Assembly: GCA_018303365.1 (NCBI GenBank) | Contig: JAGVYI010000017.1 | Location: 1-33,332, forward strand | Length of the DNA stretch: 33,332 nt | Reading direction: 5' to 3' | Source: Candidatus Woesearchaeota archaeon | GTDB taxonomy: Archaea; Nanobdellota; Nanobdellia; SCGC-AAA011-G17; JACPNG01 | Part shown: one piece after another, positions 18,010-27,400 of the stretch | Layout: every line of letters begins with the position of its first letter | Position numbering within the stretch: position 1 is the stretch's first letter | Position numbers and translations under genes: made by a program | Notes under the pieces: model-generated | Seen by the model: the letters and a program-made list of their open reading frames with translations, nothing else | What the model was told of the DNA's origin: nothing | Databases searched by the model: none

Positions 18010-18300
18010 TTACTCACTCTTCTCTAAGCATATTATATACTCTTGATTCTGCTCCCAATTACACTTTCCATTCTGGCAAATACAGTTTGTAAGTTCAAGA
18101 CAGGCATATTCCGGGCGAAAGTCACAAGTTGTGATAATATTCTCTGCTTTCTCTTTTGTTGCGCATACCTGCCCAGAACATCCGCCAACACCACAATCAG
18201 CATCTGACAGGCACTCTGCATTTACCTTTGGAAGGTTGTCTTGAGGTTTGCATGCACTAAGAATTACAAACCCAAGAAGGATGAGCAGGGCTATCCTCAT
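18010..18300 (-). CDS. Eight-cysteine-cluster domain lipoprotein
   Basis: 96 aa; lipobox-like VILSAC; Cys pattern C..DADCGVGGCSGQVC...TTCDFRPEYACLELTNCICQNGKCNW. Confidence 0.75.
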   Translation of the reverse strand: MRIALLILLGFVILSACKPQDNLPKVNAECLSDADCGVGGCSGQVCATKEKAENIITTCDFRPEYACLELTNCICQNGKCNWEQNQEYIICLEKSE

Positions 18301-18315
18301 TAAAATTCCCCCCTG

Positions 18316-18843
18316 TTAAGACATCAACTCTTTATAGAGTTTAAGTCCCTTTTTTATCGTTTCTTTTGCTTCCTTAGCACCAAGATAGTCAAAAACCTTT
18401 ACTTCAACTTTTTGTAATGTCTTGTAGATTTCAAAAAAGTGCTTTATCTCTTTTTTCTGATGTTCTGAAATCTGTGAAATATCCTTTATTTCATTAAATT
18501 TAGGGTCATCAATTGGAACTGCAATAATCTTATCATCTTCTTCATTTTTGTCAAGCATTCTAAGTACTCCAATTGGTCTTGCCCCCATAAGAACACCGGG
18601 TGTTACCGGGTGATGTGTTAGTACAAGTACATCAACAGGGTCGTTATCAAACCACACTGTCCTTGGAATAAAGCCATAATCTCCAGGATAATGAACTGGG
18701 CTATAAAGGACTCTATCTAAACGTAAAAGACCTGTTTTTTTGTCTAGCTCGTACTTATTTCTTGAGCCTGCAGGTGTCTCAATAAATGCTTCAAACTCTT
18801 CAGGAATATTTTCTCCTGGTGAGACATCGTGCCAAACATTCAT
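18316..18843 (-). CDS. ppa: Inorganic pyrophosphatase (family I)
   Basis: 175 aa; FIETPAGSRNKYELDKKTG, YPGDYGFIPRT, DNDPVDVLVLT. Confidence 0.96.
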   Translation of the reverse strand: MNVWHDVSPGENIPEEFEAFIETPAGSRNKYELDKKTGLLRLDRVLYSPVHYPGDYGFIPRTVWFDNDPVDVLVLTHHPVTPGVLMGARPIGVLRMLDKNEEDDKIIAVPIDDPKFNEIKDISQISEHQKKEIKHFFEIYKTLQKVEVKVFDYLGAKEAKETIKKGLKLYKELMS

Positions 18844-18862
18844 AAGAGGACCCTTTTTAGAG

Positions 18863-18873
18863 AATTTATAAAG
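18863..18873 (-). promoter_or_regulatory. TATA-like box of ppa
   Basis: CTTTATAAATT on the minus strand, about 25 nt upstream of ATG 18843. Confidence 0.6.
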
Positions 18874-18965
18874 ATTTCTAAACTACTGCATTGTAACGTT
18901 AAAGGTTGATAATAAGCAATTGTGTTAAATTTATTATTAACATCTAGGTTAATTGCTTTTTCATT

Positions 18966-19922
18966 CTATGTTGGAAAAAAGGTTTCCTTATAAGTTTTTA
19001 CAAGTGTAAAATAAGTATAATTTTTTAACGATGTATTAAATTTGTCCTGTAATTCTTGCATAATCTCTTTAAAATGCTCTTTGGATCGTGCATAAATCTC
19101 TATCTCGAAGTCAGTAGTTCCAATAGTTTTATCAATCTGGAAAATATAAAGATGATTTTTACAATATTCAAAAAGCTCTTTATAATTTTTATAACTTTTA
19201 AGAGTGATGTCAACCTTATAATAATCATAGCCAAGAAGATGCCAATTAAGTATTGGTCTGTAACCTTGAATTATACCTTTCTTCTCTAATATTTTAAGAC
19301 GATTTATTACAAACTGTAAAGATTTTTGTAGTTTTGAAGCGATTTCTGTTAGTGGTTTTCTAATATTTGGTACAAGTTCTTTAATAATTTGAATGTCTAA
19401 TATATCAAATTCTACTTTTTCACTTCCACCGAGAATTAAAGTTTTAGGAATTTCACCTCTTTTTGGGCTTAAAAACGTACGTGTGAAATGATATATTGGA
19501 GAATAAATTGCGATATGATAGGAATCAATAAACTCCTTATATACCATGATTTTGTCCAAAATATCATAGAATTCATAAATTTCTTTTACCATTGCGGCAA
19601 ATCCAGCTTCCCATTGACCATCAATGGTAAGTAGGATAGTTATTTCATTTATTGCAGTAAGATAATCAAAAATCTCATCTTTCTTTTGAGTTGTTAAATG
19701 CTGAAATTTTAAATATACTCTATAGGTTGTGTAGCCTAATTTCGATGTATCGATTATAGCATGATAGCCCTCAATAATTCTTTCTTCTTCCAAACGTTTG
19801 ATCTTGTAGCTGACTAATTGCTTTGATAGACCTACTTTTTTAGCTATGTCGGAAATCTTTACCCGTGCATTCTTTTCTAGCTCATATAATATTCTCTTGT
19901 CCTTTAGGTTCAATTTATCCAT
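18966..19922 (-). CDS. Lrp/AsnC-like regulator with two HTH regions
   Basis: 318 aa; first HTH LNLKDKRILYELEKNARVKISDIAKKVGLSKQLVSYKIKRLEEERII; second HTH LDIQIIKELVPNIRKPLTEIASKLQKSLQFVINRLKILEKKGII. Confidence 0.85.
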   Translation of the reverse strand: MDKLNLKDKRILYELEKNARVKISDIAKKVGLSKQLVSYKIKRLEEERIIEGYHAIIDTSKLGYTTYRVYLKFQHLTTQKKDEIFDYLTAINEITILLTIDGQWEAGFAAMVKEIYEFYDILDKIMVYKEFIDSYHIAIYSPIYHFTRTFLSPKRGEIPKTLILGGSEKVEFDILDIQIIKELVPNIRKPLTEIASKLQKSLQFVINRLKILEKKGIIQGYRPILNWHLLGYDYYKVDITLKSYKNYKELFEYCKNHLYIFQIDKTIGTTDFEIEIYARSKEHFKEIMQELQDKFNTSLKNYTYFTLVKTYKETFFPT

Positions 19923-20048
19923 AGATTTGATATATTCTCTCTAATATTTAAATATTTTGATTTTGTCAAATTATTTAATAGGATAGTTTTATATAATTAG
20001 GTATAACCACATATAAGTAACTAAAAGTAAAATTCGGGAGAATAAAAA

Positions 20049-20405
20049 ATGGAATATCTTAAAGATGGTAGAATAAGGACAGAAGTGGAATCTAACCTCA
20101 GAAAAATTTTAAGGCTAGATAGTGGTTTTGATAAATTTCAGAGAAACGCAACTGCCATTTTAGGAGGATTAGTAATGCTCACTTCCATAATGTTATATTC
20201 TGCGATAAAAGATGATTATCAACGATCTCAAAGAACAGCAAGAGCACAAGTTCAAGAAAGGAGAATTGATGCAGTTTTTACAAATGTTGATCGTGATGAA
20301 ATTCCTGATTTAATTCTTGAAGATCATATATTTTTAGCTGATAAAATAGATGAAGGAATTATATATAGACGGATAAATGAATCAGATGTTTACAGAATAA
20401 AGTAA
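20049..20405 (+). CDS. Uncharacterised single-TM protein with a C-terminal FG-GAP/EF-like NVDRDEIPDLILED segment
   Basis: 118 aa; TM AILGGLVMLTSIMLYSAI; SD-like GGGAG about 10 nt upstream of the ATG. Confidence 0.65.
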   Translation: MEYLKDGRIRTEVESNLRKILRLDSGFDKFQRNATAILGGLVMLTSIMLYSAIKDDYQRSQRTARAQVQERRIDAVFTNVDRDEIPDLILEDHIFLADKIDEGIIYRRINESDVYRIK

Positions 20406-20414
20406 AGAGTTAAA

Positions 20415-21302
20415 ATGAAACTTATAACAAATATTAGAGAGGGATGGAAACACGCACAAGACCAAAAGAGATTTTCACAGCTAGGCACATATTGTGCAAC
20501 GAGTGATAATGGAGATCGTATTCATCTAACCTATATTCCTTCAGGCATTTATGTGCTTGAAACTAGTAAAAATGATGTTTTCCATTTCCATGCAACAGGC
20601 AGTACATATTGGGATAAAATACCCCCTCATAGAGGGGTGCATTTACAAATCCATATTGGCCCAAGAGGAACACTTCAAGCAGATCTATCCTTAGTCCGGC
20701 TTATTGGACTAGAAGATGCAATCGATAGCACACCATTATATAAAGAATTTAATAGTGAAAAATCGGGTCTTTCAGACTATCGTGCAGCACATAATTTATT
20801 TGGCAGTCGAAATAATTATCCTCGCGAATTGGATGCAATGCAAAATCAAGACGGATCATTAAGAAAGGCTACTGTTGAGGAAATTGCCTCGAAATTTAAT
20901 CCACCCATTAACTGCTATCTATGGGAACAAGGCAATGATGGCATACATACTGTCGGTGGTGGTATGCTGAAAGATGCGATTAAAAATGAAGTGGAAGAGC
21001 AAATGAAAAACAATGGCTATGTTGATTCAGCTGCGAATATTTTTGTATCAGCGGCAATACGTGATGATGTTGGTCAGATTGGGTATATGCTATCAGCACT
21101 CCCACATTCACTAATAGGAGCATCTCAAGAAAGATTTGATACACAACATAGACAAACTATGGAAAAAATTATAAAATTTATTGAGAGATTTAGATATGAT
21201 GGACTCTCTAACTCTATGGATTCTGGGGAACATAATCATTACATTAAAATAATGACAGAGAAACTTCAAAAGCTAATTCCATCAACGCAAATTGGAAAAT
21301 AA
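20415..21302 (+). CDS. Uncharacterised protein
   Basis: 295 aa ORF in an operon-like arrangement 9 nt after the previous stop; no family recognised. Confidence 0.65.
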   Translation: MKLITNIREGWKHAQDQKRFSQLGTYCATSDNGDRIHLTYIPSGIYVLETSKNDVFHFHATGSTYWDKIPPHRGVHLQIHIGPRGTLQADLSLVRLIGLEDAIDSTPLYKEFNSEKSGLSDYRAAHNLFGSRNNYPRELDAMQNQDGSLRKATVEEIASKFNPPINCYLWEQGNDGIHTVGGGMLKDAIKNEVEEQMKNNGYVDSAANIFVSAAIRDDVGQIGYMLSALPHSLIGASQERFDTQHRQTMEKIIKFIERFRYDGLSNSMDSGEHNHYIKIMTEKLQKLIPSTQIGK

Positions 21303-21449
21303 GTGATAAAGATCCAAAAAAATGTTAAAAAAATTGTTTAAAGAGTCAAGAATAGAGAAAAGAGGTGATGAAAGACCCATTATCTGTCCTAAATGCAAAA
21401 CCGCCAGATGGTAAAACTAAAGCCCCATTTTTTAATTGGCTTGATGGAG

Positions 21450-21752
21450 TTAACCCCTTAATGGCTTAGCATCTAAAACAACCTTGCCTTTCCCATTAGG
21501 ATGACAAGCTATTCCATCTCCTGTGCCAAAATAATTATCCCAGTAAGCACTTCTAACTTCATATGGAGAATTTAACACTTCTATCCTTCTTTTCATTAAT
21601 CCAGCTATAGATAAGGGGGTTCTTCCTTCAGCTATCAATTTTGGCATCTGCTCTATATTTCTGCCATAAAATTCCTTATGCTTCTGAACATCATTTAACG
21701 GGAATTTACCCATTTTAACCCAGGTTTCTCTAAAATAATAGAGTTTAAGCAT
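21450..21752 (-). CDS. Uncharacterised small protein; the start may be the internal Met13
   Basis: 100 aa; MGKFPLNDVQKHKEFYGRNIEQMPKLIAEGRTPLSIAGLMKRRIEVLNSPYEVRSAYWDNYFGTGDGIACHPNGKGKVVLDAK. Confidence 0.55.
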   Translation of the reverse strand: MLKLYYFRETWVKMGKFPLNDVQKHKEFYGRNIEQMPKLIAEGRTPLSIAGLMKRRIEVLNSPYEVRSAYWDNYFGTGDGIACHPNGKGKVVLDAKPLRG

Positions 21753-21803
21753 TTATAAGTCTTTATATTTTAACCACCTATAAAGGGTAACTATTCTAAC
21801 TTA

Positions 21804-24476
21804 TTAACCACTTACTAAAAATATAGCTGGTCTTCCTTTTTTGGCTTTTTTTGCTTTTGACTGGGGATCGTAGACGTCTTTTTGAGCCATATCAAAAACA
21901 ATTACTTTTGCACCAACTTCTTTTTCAAGGAACAGTGCTGCTTCAGCATACTTTCTCTTCTCTGGAGGAATCGTATAAATATAGAGTTCCTTTGGTCTTT
22001 CTATTTTCGTCAATTCCTTTATCTGGGCTATATCCGCCAAAAGAGTCCTTACTGCTTCTTCTTCATCTAAAACATTTTGATCTACACTTTTTTTATTTGG
22101 CAATACTTCTTCAAAGACACTTTTTTTATTTCCAGCTTTTTGCCACAACTCTTCAGCGATATGGGGCATGAAAGGAGCTATAAGCTTCGCCCATTCAGGT
22201 GCAATTTCCCCAATTACCCCTTTACTTGCGCCTCTTCTTTCATACCAGCGCAAATCTTTTATGAATTCAAAGACAATCTCCTGGAGCGCTTTTCTAACTT
22301 CTAAATTTTCCATTGCTCTGTGATAGTTGTTTATCCTTGACTGAAACCTTTCATTAAACCACTTATCCTGTGAAGCTTCTCTTTTTGATCCTTTGGCACC
22401 CAATGAGTCATAGAGTGTTTCTATAAGTGCTTTCACATTTTTTTGACCTTTTTCTATTTCTCCCTGGCGCCAATCCATCTCTTCCCAGGGCTCGACAGAA
22501 ATCATCAAGAACAACCTCACAAGGTCTGCACCTATTTCACTGCAAATATCATTTATTAAGATTACATTTCCTTTTGATGAAGACATTTTCTGGTTTTCAA
22601 GAAGAACCATCCCAAGATTCAGTGTGCCTTGCTGACGCTTTTCTTTCGGAAATAAGGCGGTATGGTGGAAGATAGAATAACTCATGTGATTTGGAATGAG
22701 CTCTACAGCACTAGCGTTCAAACCAAGGGGATACCAATATTGAAAACTTTCTTGCATTCTTTTAAGTTCTAACTCTTTTATGCCTAAATGCTTTGCAATA
22801 GATGCCACATTTCCTTTATTTTTGAAGATGTAATCAAATACTTGGGGAGTAAGCTTATCATCGTCGGCTTTTTTTATAAAATGAGCAATTGTAAAATAGG
22901 CCATATATACTGTACTGTCGCTTAGAGGCTCAATAATTTTTGTCTTATCTTTTGGAAATGATGTGCCAAGCCCTTTTGTCCTTGTGCACGGCTTATCTTC
23001 AAGCCAATCGAACACATTCTCGTACTGTGTTCTTAATGTTCCTGGTATAATTTTTGTGTCTTTTAGTGTCTTCTTGCTCTCTTTTTTCCATTCTTTATTG
23101 CTGTAAGTAATAAACCACTGGTCGTCAAGTACACTTACAAGACATGTAGTCCCACAGCGGCAGACCACCTCTCCTTCAAGTTCATAAAATAGGGCTGCTT
23201 CATTCTTAGTAAGCAAGTCTTTTTTCATTGCTTCCTTTGCCTTTACAACCTGCAGACCAGCATACTTCCCACAATCTTTAGTAAGTGTACCTGTGTGGAA
23301 ACTAACTTTATATACTGCTGCTGTTGCCTCTTCAAGCTTTTCTTTTTGAGATAAGGAATCAATGTTGTATTCTTCACAGGCTTTTTTTGCTGCAAAATCT
23401 CCAAAACGCCCAGTATGAATAATAGATATAGGATTTATCTTTTCAATAGAGAGACCATATAACTTTAGTTCTTTAGGGTTATCTTTGAGTTGTTTAAGGG
23501 CAATATAATCATAAGGTGCATCAGATGGGACAGACGTGACAATGCCTGTTGCAATATTTTGGTCTGGAAATGGTGATGGCAGAATCGGCAATTCGTCTTT
23601 TCTTCCTGGAACACAAACCATCTTTCCAATAAGATCTTTTGCCTTTATCTCTCCTTTTTCCTGAACATCCATCTGATAGGCTAACTTTTTAGCGCATGAT
23701 TTACTTACAATCCAGATTTCACTTCCACAAGCCACTTTTGCATATGTTACACTTGGGTTGACCCAAACATTTGTCTGACCATAGATTGTTTCTGGTCTCA
23801 AAGTTGCCGCCACAATAAAGACTTTTTCTTCACCTTTTAACCTTAATTTAAGAAGGGTGTACTCCTTGATGCCTATGCCTTCTCCTTTTGATAAGTCATG
23901 ATCACCGACAGGATGATTATCGCTTGGGCAAAAACGAACAGGATACTTGCCTTTTTTTAGATATCCCTTCTCATCTAAAATTTTATACTGCCATTCAATA
24001 AACTTTTGATAATGCTTATCAATTGTTGTTAACTCCCGCCTCCAATCAATTCCAAGGCCCAGCAGCTGAAACCCTTTTTTGTAACCATATTCTGCCTCAT
24101 CAATCATATAATTTACAAATCCCTTAGGGGTTGTTAACTTTATTATGTCTTTTTTTGGAATGTGAAAATTCTCTGTAAACATCTTTATTTTTTGCTTGTC
24201 TTTATTCTTGATTGCTTCTACTGCAGCTATCACTGGTGTTCCTGAGACATGCCAGCCCATGGGCATCAATGCATTCTCACCCTTAAGGCGATGATATTTT
24301 GCAACAGCATCTGCAACAGTATAGGTGCGGGCGTGACCTATATGCATTGCCCCTGAAGGATAAGGGTATGCAACCTGTATGTAGAATGGCTTTCTTTTAT
24401 CTGGGTCTGACTCAAAAACCTTGTTTTTTTTCCAGAAATCCTGCCACTTTTCGGCAAGCTTCCTATGATCTAACAT
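21804..24476 (-). CDS. leuS: Archaeal-type leucyl-tRNA synthetase
   Basis: 890 aa; HIGH motif (PYPSGAMHIGHARTY), CP1 editing region (ATLRPETIYGQTNVWVNP), KMSSS motif (KMSSSKGNVILIND). Confidence 0.96.
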   Translation of the reverse strand: MLDHRKLAEKWQDFWKKNKVFESDPDKRKPFYIQVAYPYPSGAMHIGHARTYTVADAVAKYHRLKGENALMPMGWHVSGTPVIAAVEAIKNKDKQKIKMFTENFHIPKKDIIKLTTPKGFVNYMIDEAEYGYKKGFQLLGLGIDWRRELTTIDKHYQKFIEWQYKILDEKGYLKKGKYPVRFCPSDNHPVGDHDLSKGEGIGIKEYTLLKLRLKGEEKVFIVAATLRPETIYGQTNVWVNPSVTYAKVACGSEIWIVSKSCAKKLAYQMDVQEKGEIKAKDLIGKMVCVPGRKDELPILPSPFPDQNIATGIVTSVPSDAPYDYIALKQLKDNPKELKLYGLSIEKINPISIIHTGRFGDFAAKKACEEYNIDSLSQKEKLEEATAAVYKVSFHTGTLTKDCGKYAGLQVVKAKEAMKKDLLTKNEAALFYELEGEVVCRCGTTCLVSVLDDQWFITYSNKEWKKESKKTLKDTKIIPGTLRTQYENVFDWLEDKPCTRTKGLGTSFPKDKTKIIEPLSDSTVYMAYFTIAHFIKKADDDKLTPQVFDYIFKNKGNVASIAKHLGIKELELKRMQESFQYWYPLGLNASAVELIPNHMSYSIFHHTALFPKEKRQQGTLNLGMVLLENQKMSSSKGNVILINDICSEIGADLVRLFLMISVEPWEEMDWRQGEIEKGQKNVKALIETLYDSLGAKGSKREASQDKWFNERFQSRINNYHRAMENLEVRKALQEIVFEFIKDLRWYERRGASKGVIGEIAPEWAKLIAPFMPHIAEELWQKAGNKKSVFEEVLPNKKSVDQNVLDEEEAVRTLLADIAQIKELTKIERPKELYIYTIPPEKRKYAEAALFLEKEVGAKVIVFDMAQKDVYDPQSKAKKAKKGRPAIFLVSG

Positions 24477-24497
24477 AGAAAGATTTCTTTAGGATAA

Positions 24498-27400
24498 TTA
24501 TTTAAGCTTTTTGGGCTGTTTCTTCTTTTTTAATTGTGTTTTAAGCACCCGTTCTCTTTTTCCACCAACCTTTACCATGGCTGTTTTGAGCTTGTTTCTT
24601 TTCTTCTGTGATTTTTTATTTTCTTTCTTTTCTTCATTATCTAAAGATACTTCTGGGTAAGTCCTTGGTTTGGTTTGTTCAGCTTTTCCAGTTAACCTTT
24701 CTTTTCCCCGCTGAAGCGCTGGCAGGATATCACTTAACTTCCAACCCGCTTTTGCTAGCGTTGTCTTAATCTCGACTTCTTTCTTACCTTTTTCCATGCT
24801 TTTCACTATATATTCTTCAAGTTTTGCAAGAACTTTCCCCCGTTCCACTATAAGTCCTGCTTTTTTGATGGCACCATTAATTTCTGATTCAAGCCATCCT
24901 GTAGAACTAGCTTCTTGACGAATTGTTCCTTCTGGTTTTCCTCTTTGGAGACTGAGGCGGATATACTCATAAAGTTCATTTAGGTTCTTATGACCTTGCA
25001 TTGGACGGTGAACCACTGGCGCAGACCTAATCATGTTTGAGAGGTCTTGTTTTTTTGCTGCTGCTGTTTTTCTTTCTCTTCTTAAATTGTAATTCCTATA
25101 TATTGCATATCCTATGCCACCTAGAATTATTATAATGCCTGGAATTACATAGGCAAGTACAGATACTCCAGATTCAGCAGGAGCTATAACTTCACAGTCT
25201 TGTGGGCAGGTTGATGATTCACCAGAATCACAAAACCCATCACCACAGGTGGGTCCAATGGTCTGAGTTATTTGCCGAGGGGTTTCTGCTACCTGCTCTC
25301 TTTGCTCACATGTACCATCTGGTTGGCAAACAAACCCTGTTTGGCAACGGCACAACGAACATCGCTCTTCAAGCACACCTTCGGAGGTACAGTATTGAGG
25401 ACGTGTTGTTGAGCAACTATTTATCCTTGTTCCATCAGTACAAACTGTTGTTGAAGAACCAGCACGACACTTTAAATCGTCTGCGTCAGTCCTATTGTTG
25501 CAATCATTATCAAGGTTATCTTCGCACAACTGCGAACCTTGCTCATGCGCTGCATAACTAGAAATTGATGTAAAGTTACAAGTTTGGAACACACCATTCG
25601 CGCAAGTCTGGTTAAGACCTGCGCATACTCCGTTTTGATTTGAACAACGAAGAGGGGTTATACCTGCTGCATAAATTACCCCGTTTACCAAACAAGGACA
25701 CCCTTCATTTATGGCCCCGTTACAGTTATTGTCGAGTGAATCAGTACATACTTCTGCAGAAGGCGACACCGCACCCTGACACCCTGATAGAATACCATTT
25801 GTACAAACCTGCTGGCCTGGTGAACATATCCCAATGCCCGTCCCACAAGGGCGCACAGTCCCGTTCTGGCCACACGAACATCCTTCATCTACGGCGCCAT
25901 CACAATTGTTATCAAGTTCATCACAGCGACCTGCTTCAGTTGCTGGCATAATTGCGTTTTCACAAATTGACCAAGCCACATTTCCAATGTAAGTCTGATT
26001 TGTACAAGTCTGGACGCCTTGTGTGCATATGCCTGTATTTGACTCGCCACAAGAGCGCGTTGTGCCGACAGTGTATCTTACCAGACAAGTAAGCCCTTCG
26101 TCGACAGAACCGTCGCAATCGTTATCAATACCATTATTCGGGCCGTTTTCTTCTGAAAGGTATTCTGGAACCGGAACTGTTGAACCTGTAAGGTTACATA
26201 CCCCCCACTGACCTGATTTGCAACGCTCAATACCAACAGTACAGGCACCAACGCTTGAACCACACTGGATTGTATTATCTCCTGAGCAAGGGCATATTTC
26301 GTCGACAGAACCGTCGCAATCGTTATCAAGGAAATCCCCGCAAACTTCATTACTTTCTCCAAGACCGATAGTCGCAGGATTTGCATAATGCCCTTGAAGT
26401 GTTGTGTAATCACAGCCTCCCCATTCACCTACACCGTCACTGTTTGCATCAATGCATGTTTGGAATGCGCCTTGACATACGCCGAACTGGCGCGGACATG
26501 AAATGTTTGTGCCAACAATACAACCCTGATTTTGTTGTGGCAATATCCCTAAAGTATAGTCTGGAGTGCAACTAAAGTCTTCTGCCTGCGGGAAGCATGA
26601 GCGGCGCTGACCATTTGTGCAGGTGGAAGCAGATGCTGATGCGAAGGATATAACTGTTCCTATCCTAACATCCCGCACTTCAGATTCCCCTATATTTTCA
26701 TGCAAATCTCTTGCAATTACTTTATATTCATAAGTTGAATTTGAAGGAATATATAACTGCGTGACTGTTGCAATGTATGAAAAACGATTTACCCTTCGCA
26801 TTGTGAAATTTGTTGAGTGGTTCCACTCTAGAAATACTTTTGTTGCAGGCTCATCAAGCGTAACATTGATTGTTACTTGCCTTTCTTCAATAGTTTCTCC
26901 ATCTTGAGGTGTAGGTTCTTCGAAGGTGATAAGGGGAGGCATTGTATCTGGAGTTTCGCTACAGGAAGAGAAGTCATAATGACAATCTTGGTTACAGTTT
27001 AGTGTTCCACTCTGGTAAGAAGCAAAATCTGTGCAGGTCATTTCACGAAGGTTATTACCATCACAGTTCTCTCCAAGGTCAACATTTCCATCGCCACAGG
27101 TTTGCAACCTTCCCTGGCATGTCCCCCAATCAAGTGTGCACGAATTGAAAAAACATCCTGCTTCTCCACTGCTGTATCCCTGGACAATTGTACAGCTTTC
27201 TGCAGGGCTGTTTATATCACATTCCTCTCCTGTATTTAGGTTAGGGTCTCCGCCGCAAAATGAATTGAAACAACCTTGTGTATCGAAACGGCAAGTTTGA
27301 GTATTACATGCAAGGTTTCCTCCTCCTCCTTCAAAGTCAGGAAGCCTTCTGCATTGGTTGAAAGCAAGAAGTATGTTGTCATTCTCTCCAACATCGCAAT

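Noticed and set aside
21322-21414. 30-aa ORF MLKKLFKESRIEKRGDERPIICPKCKTARW
   Set aside because: Too short, one CxxC half-site, no coupling evidence; noted within the island finding but not called as a CDS.
25202-25561. 119-aa plus-strand ORF opposite the giant surface protein (also 25640-25951, 27031-27300, 32475-32792)
   Set aside because: Complementary-strand artefacts of a Cys/Asp/Gly-rich repetitive gene; no start signals or plausible domains.
25700-26350. CRISPR-like or tandem DNA repeat from recurring (c)gtcgcaatcgttatcaa units
   Set aside because: Units recur irregularly, in frame, and encode DNDCDGxVDE motifs; no constant spacer length and no cas genes.
26078-26428. 116-aa minus-strand ORF in an alternative frame
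   Set aside because: Overlaps the long, domain-rich surface-protein frame; its internal repeat (LITIATVLSTKxLL) is the DNDCDGSVDE coding repeat read out of frame.
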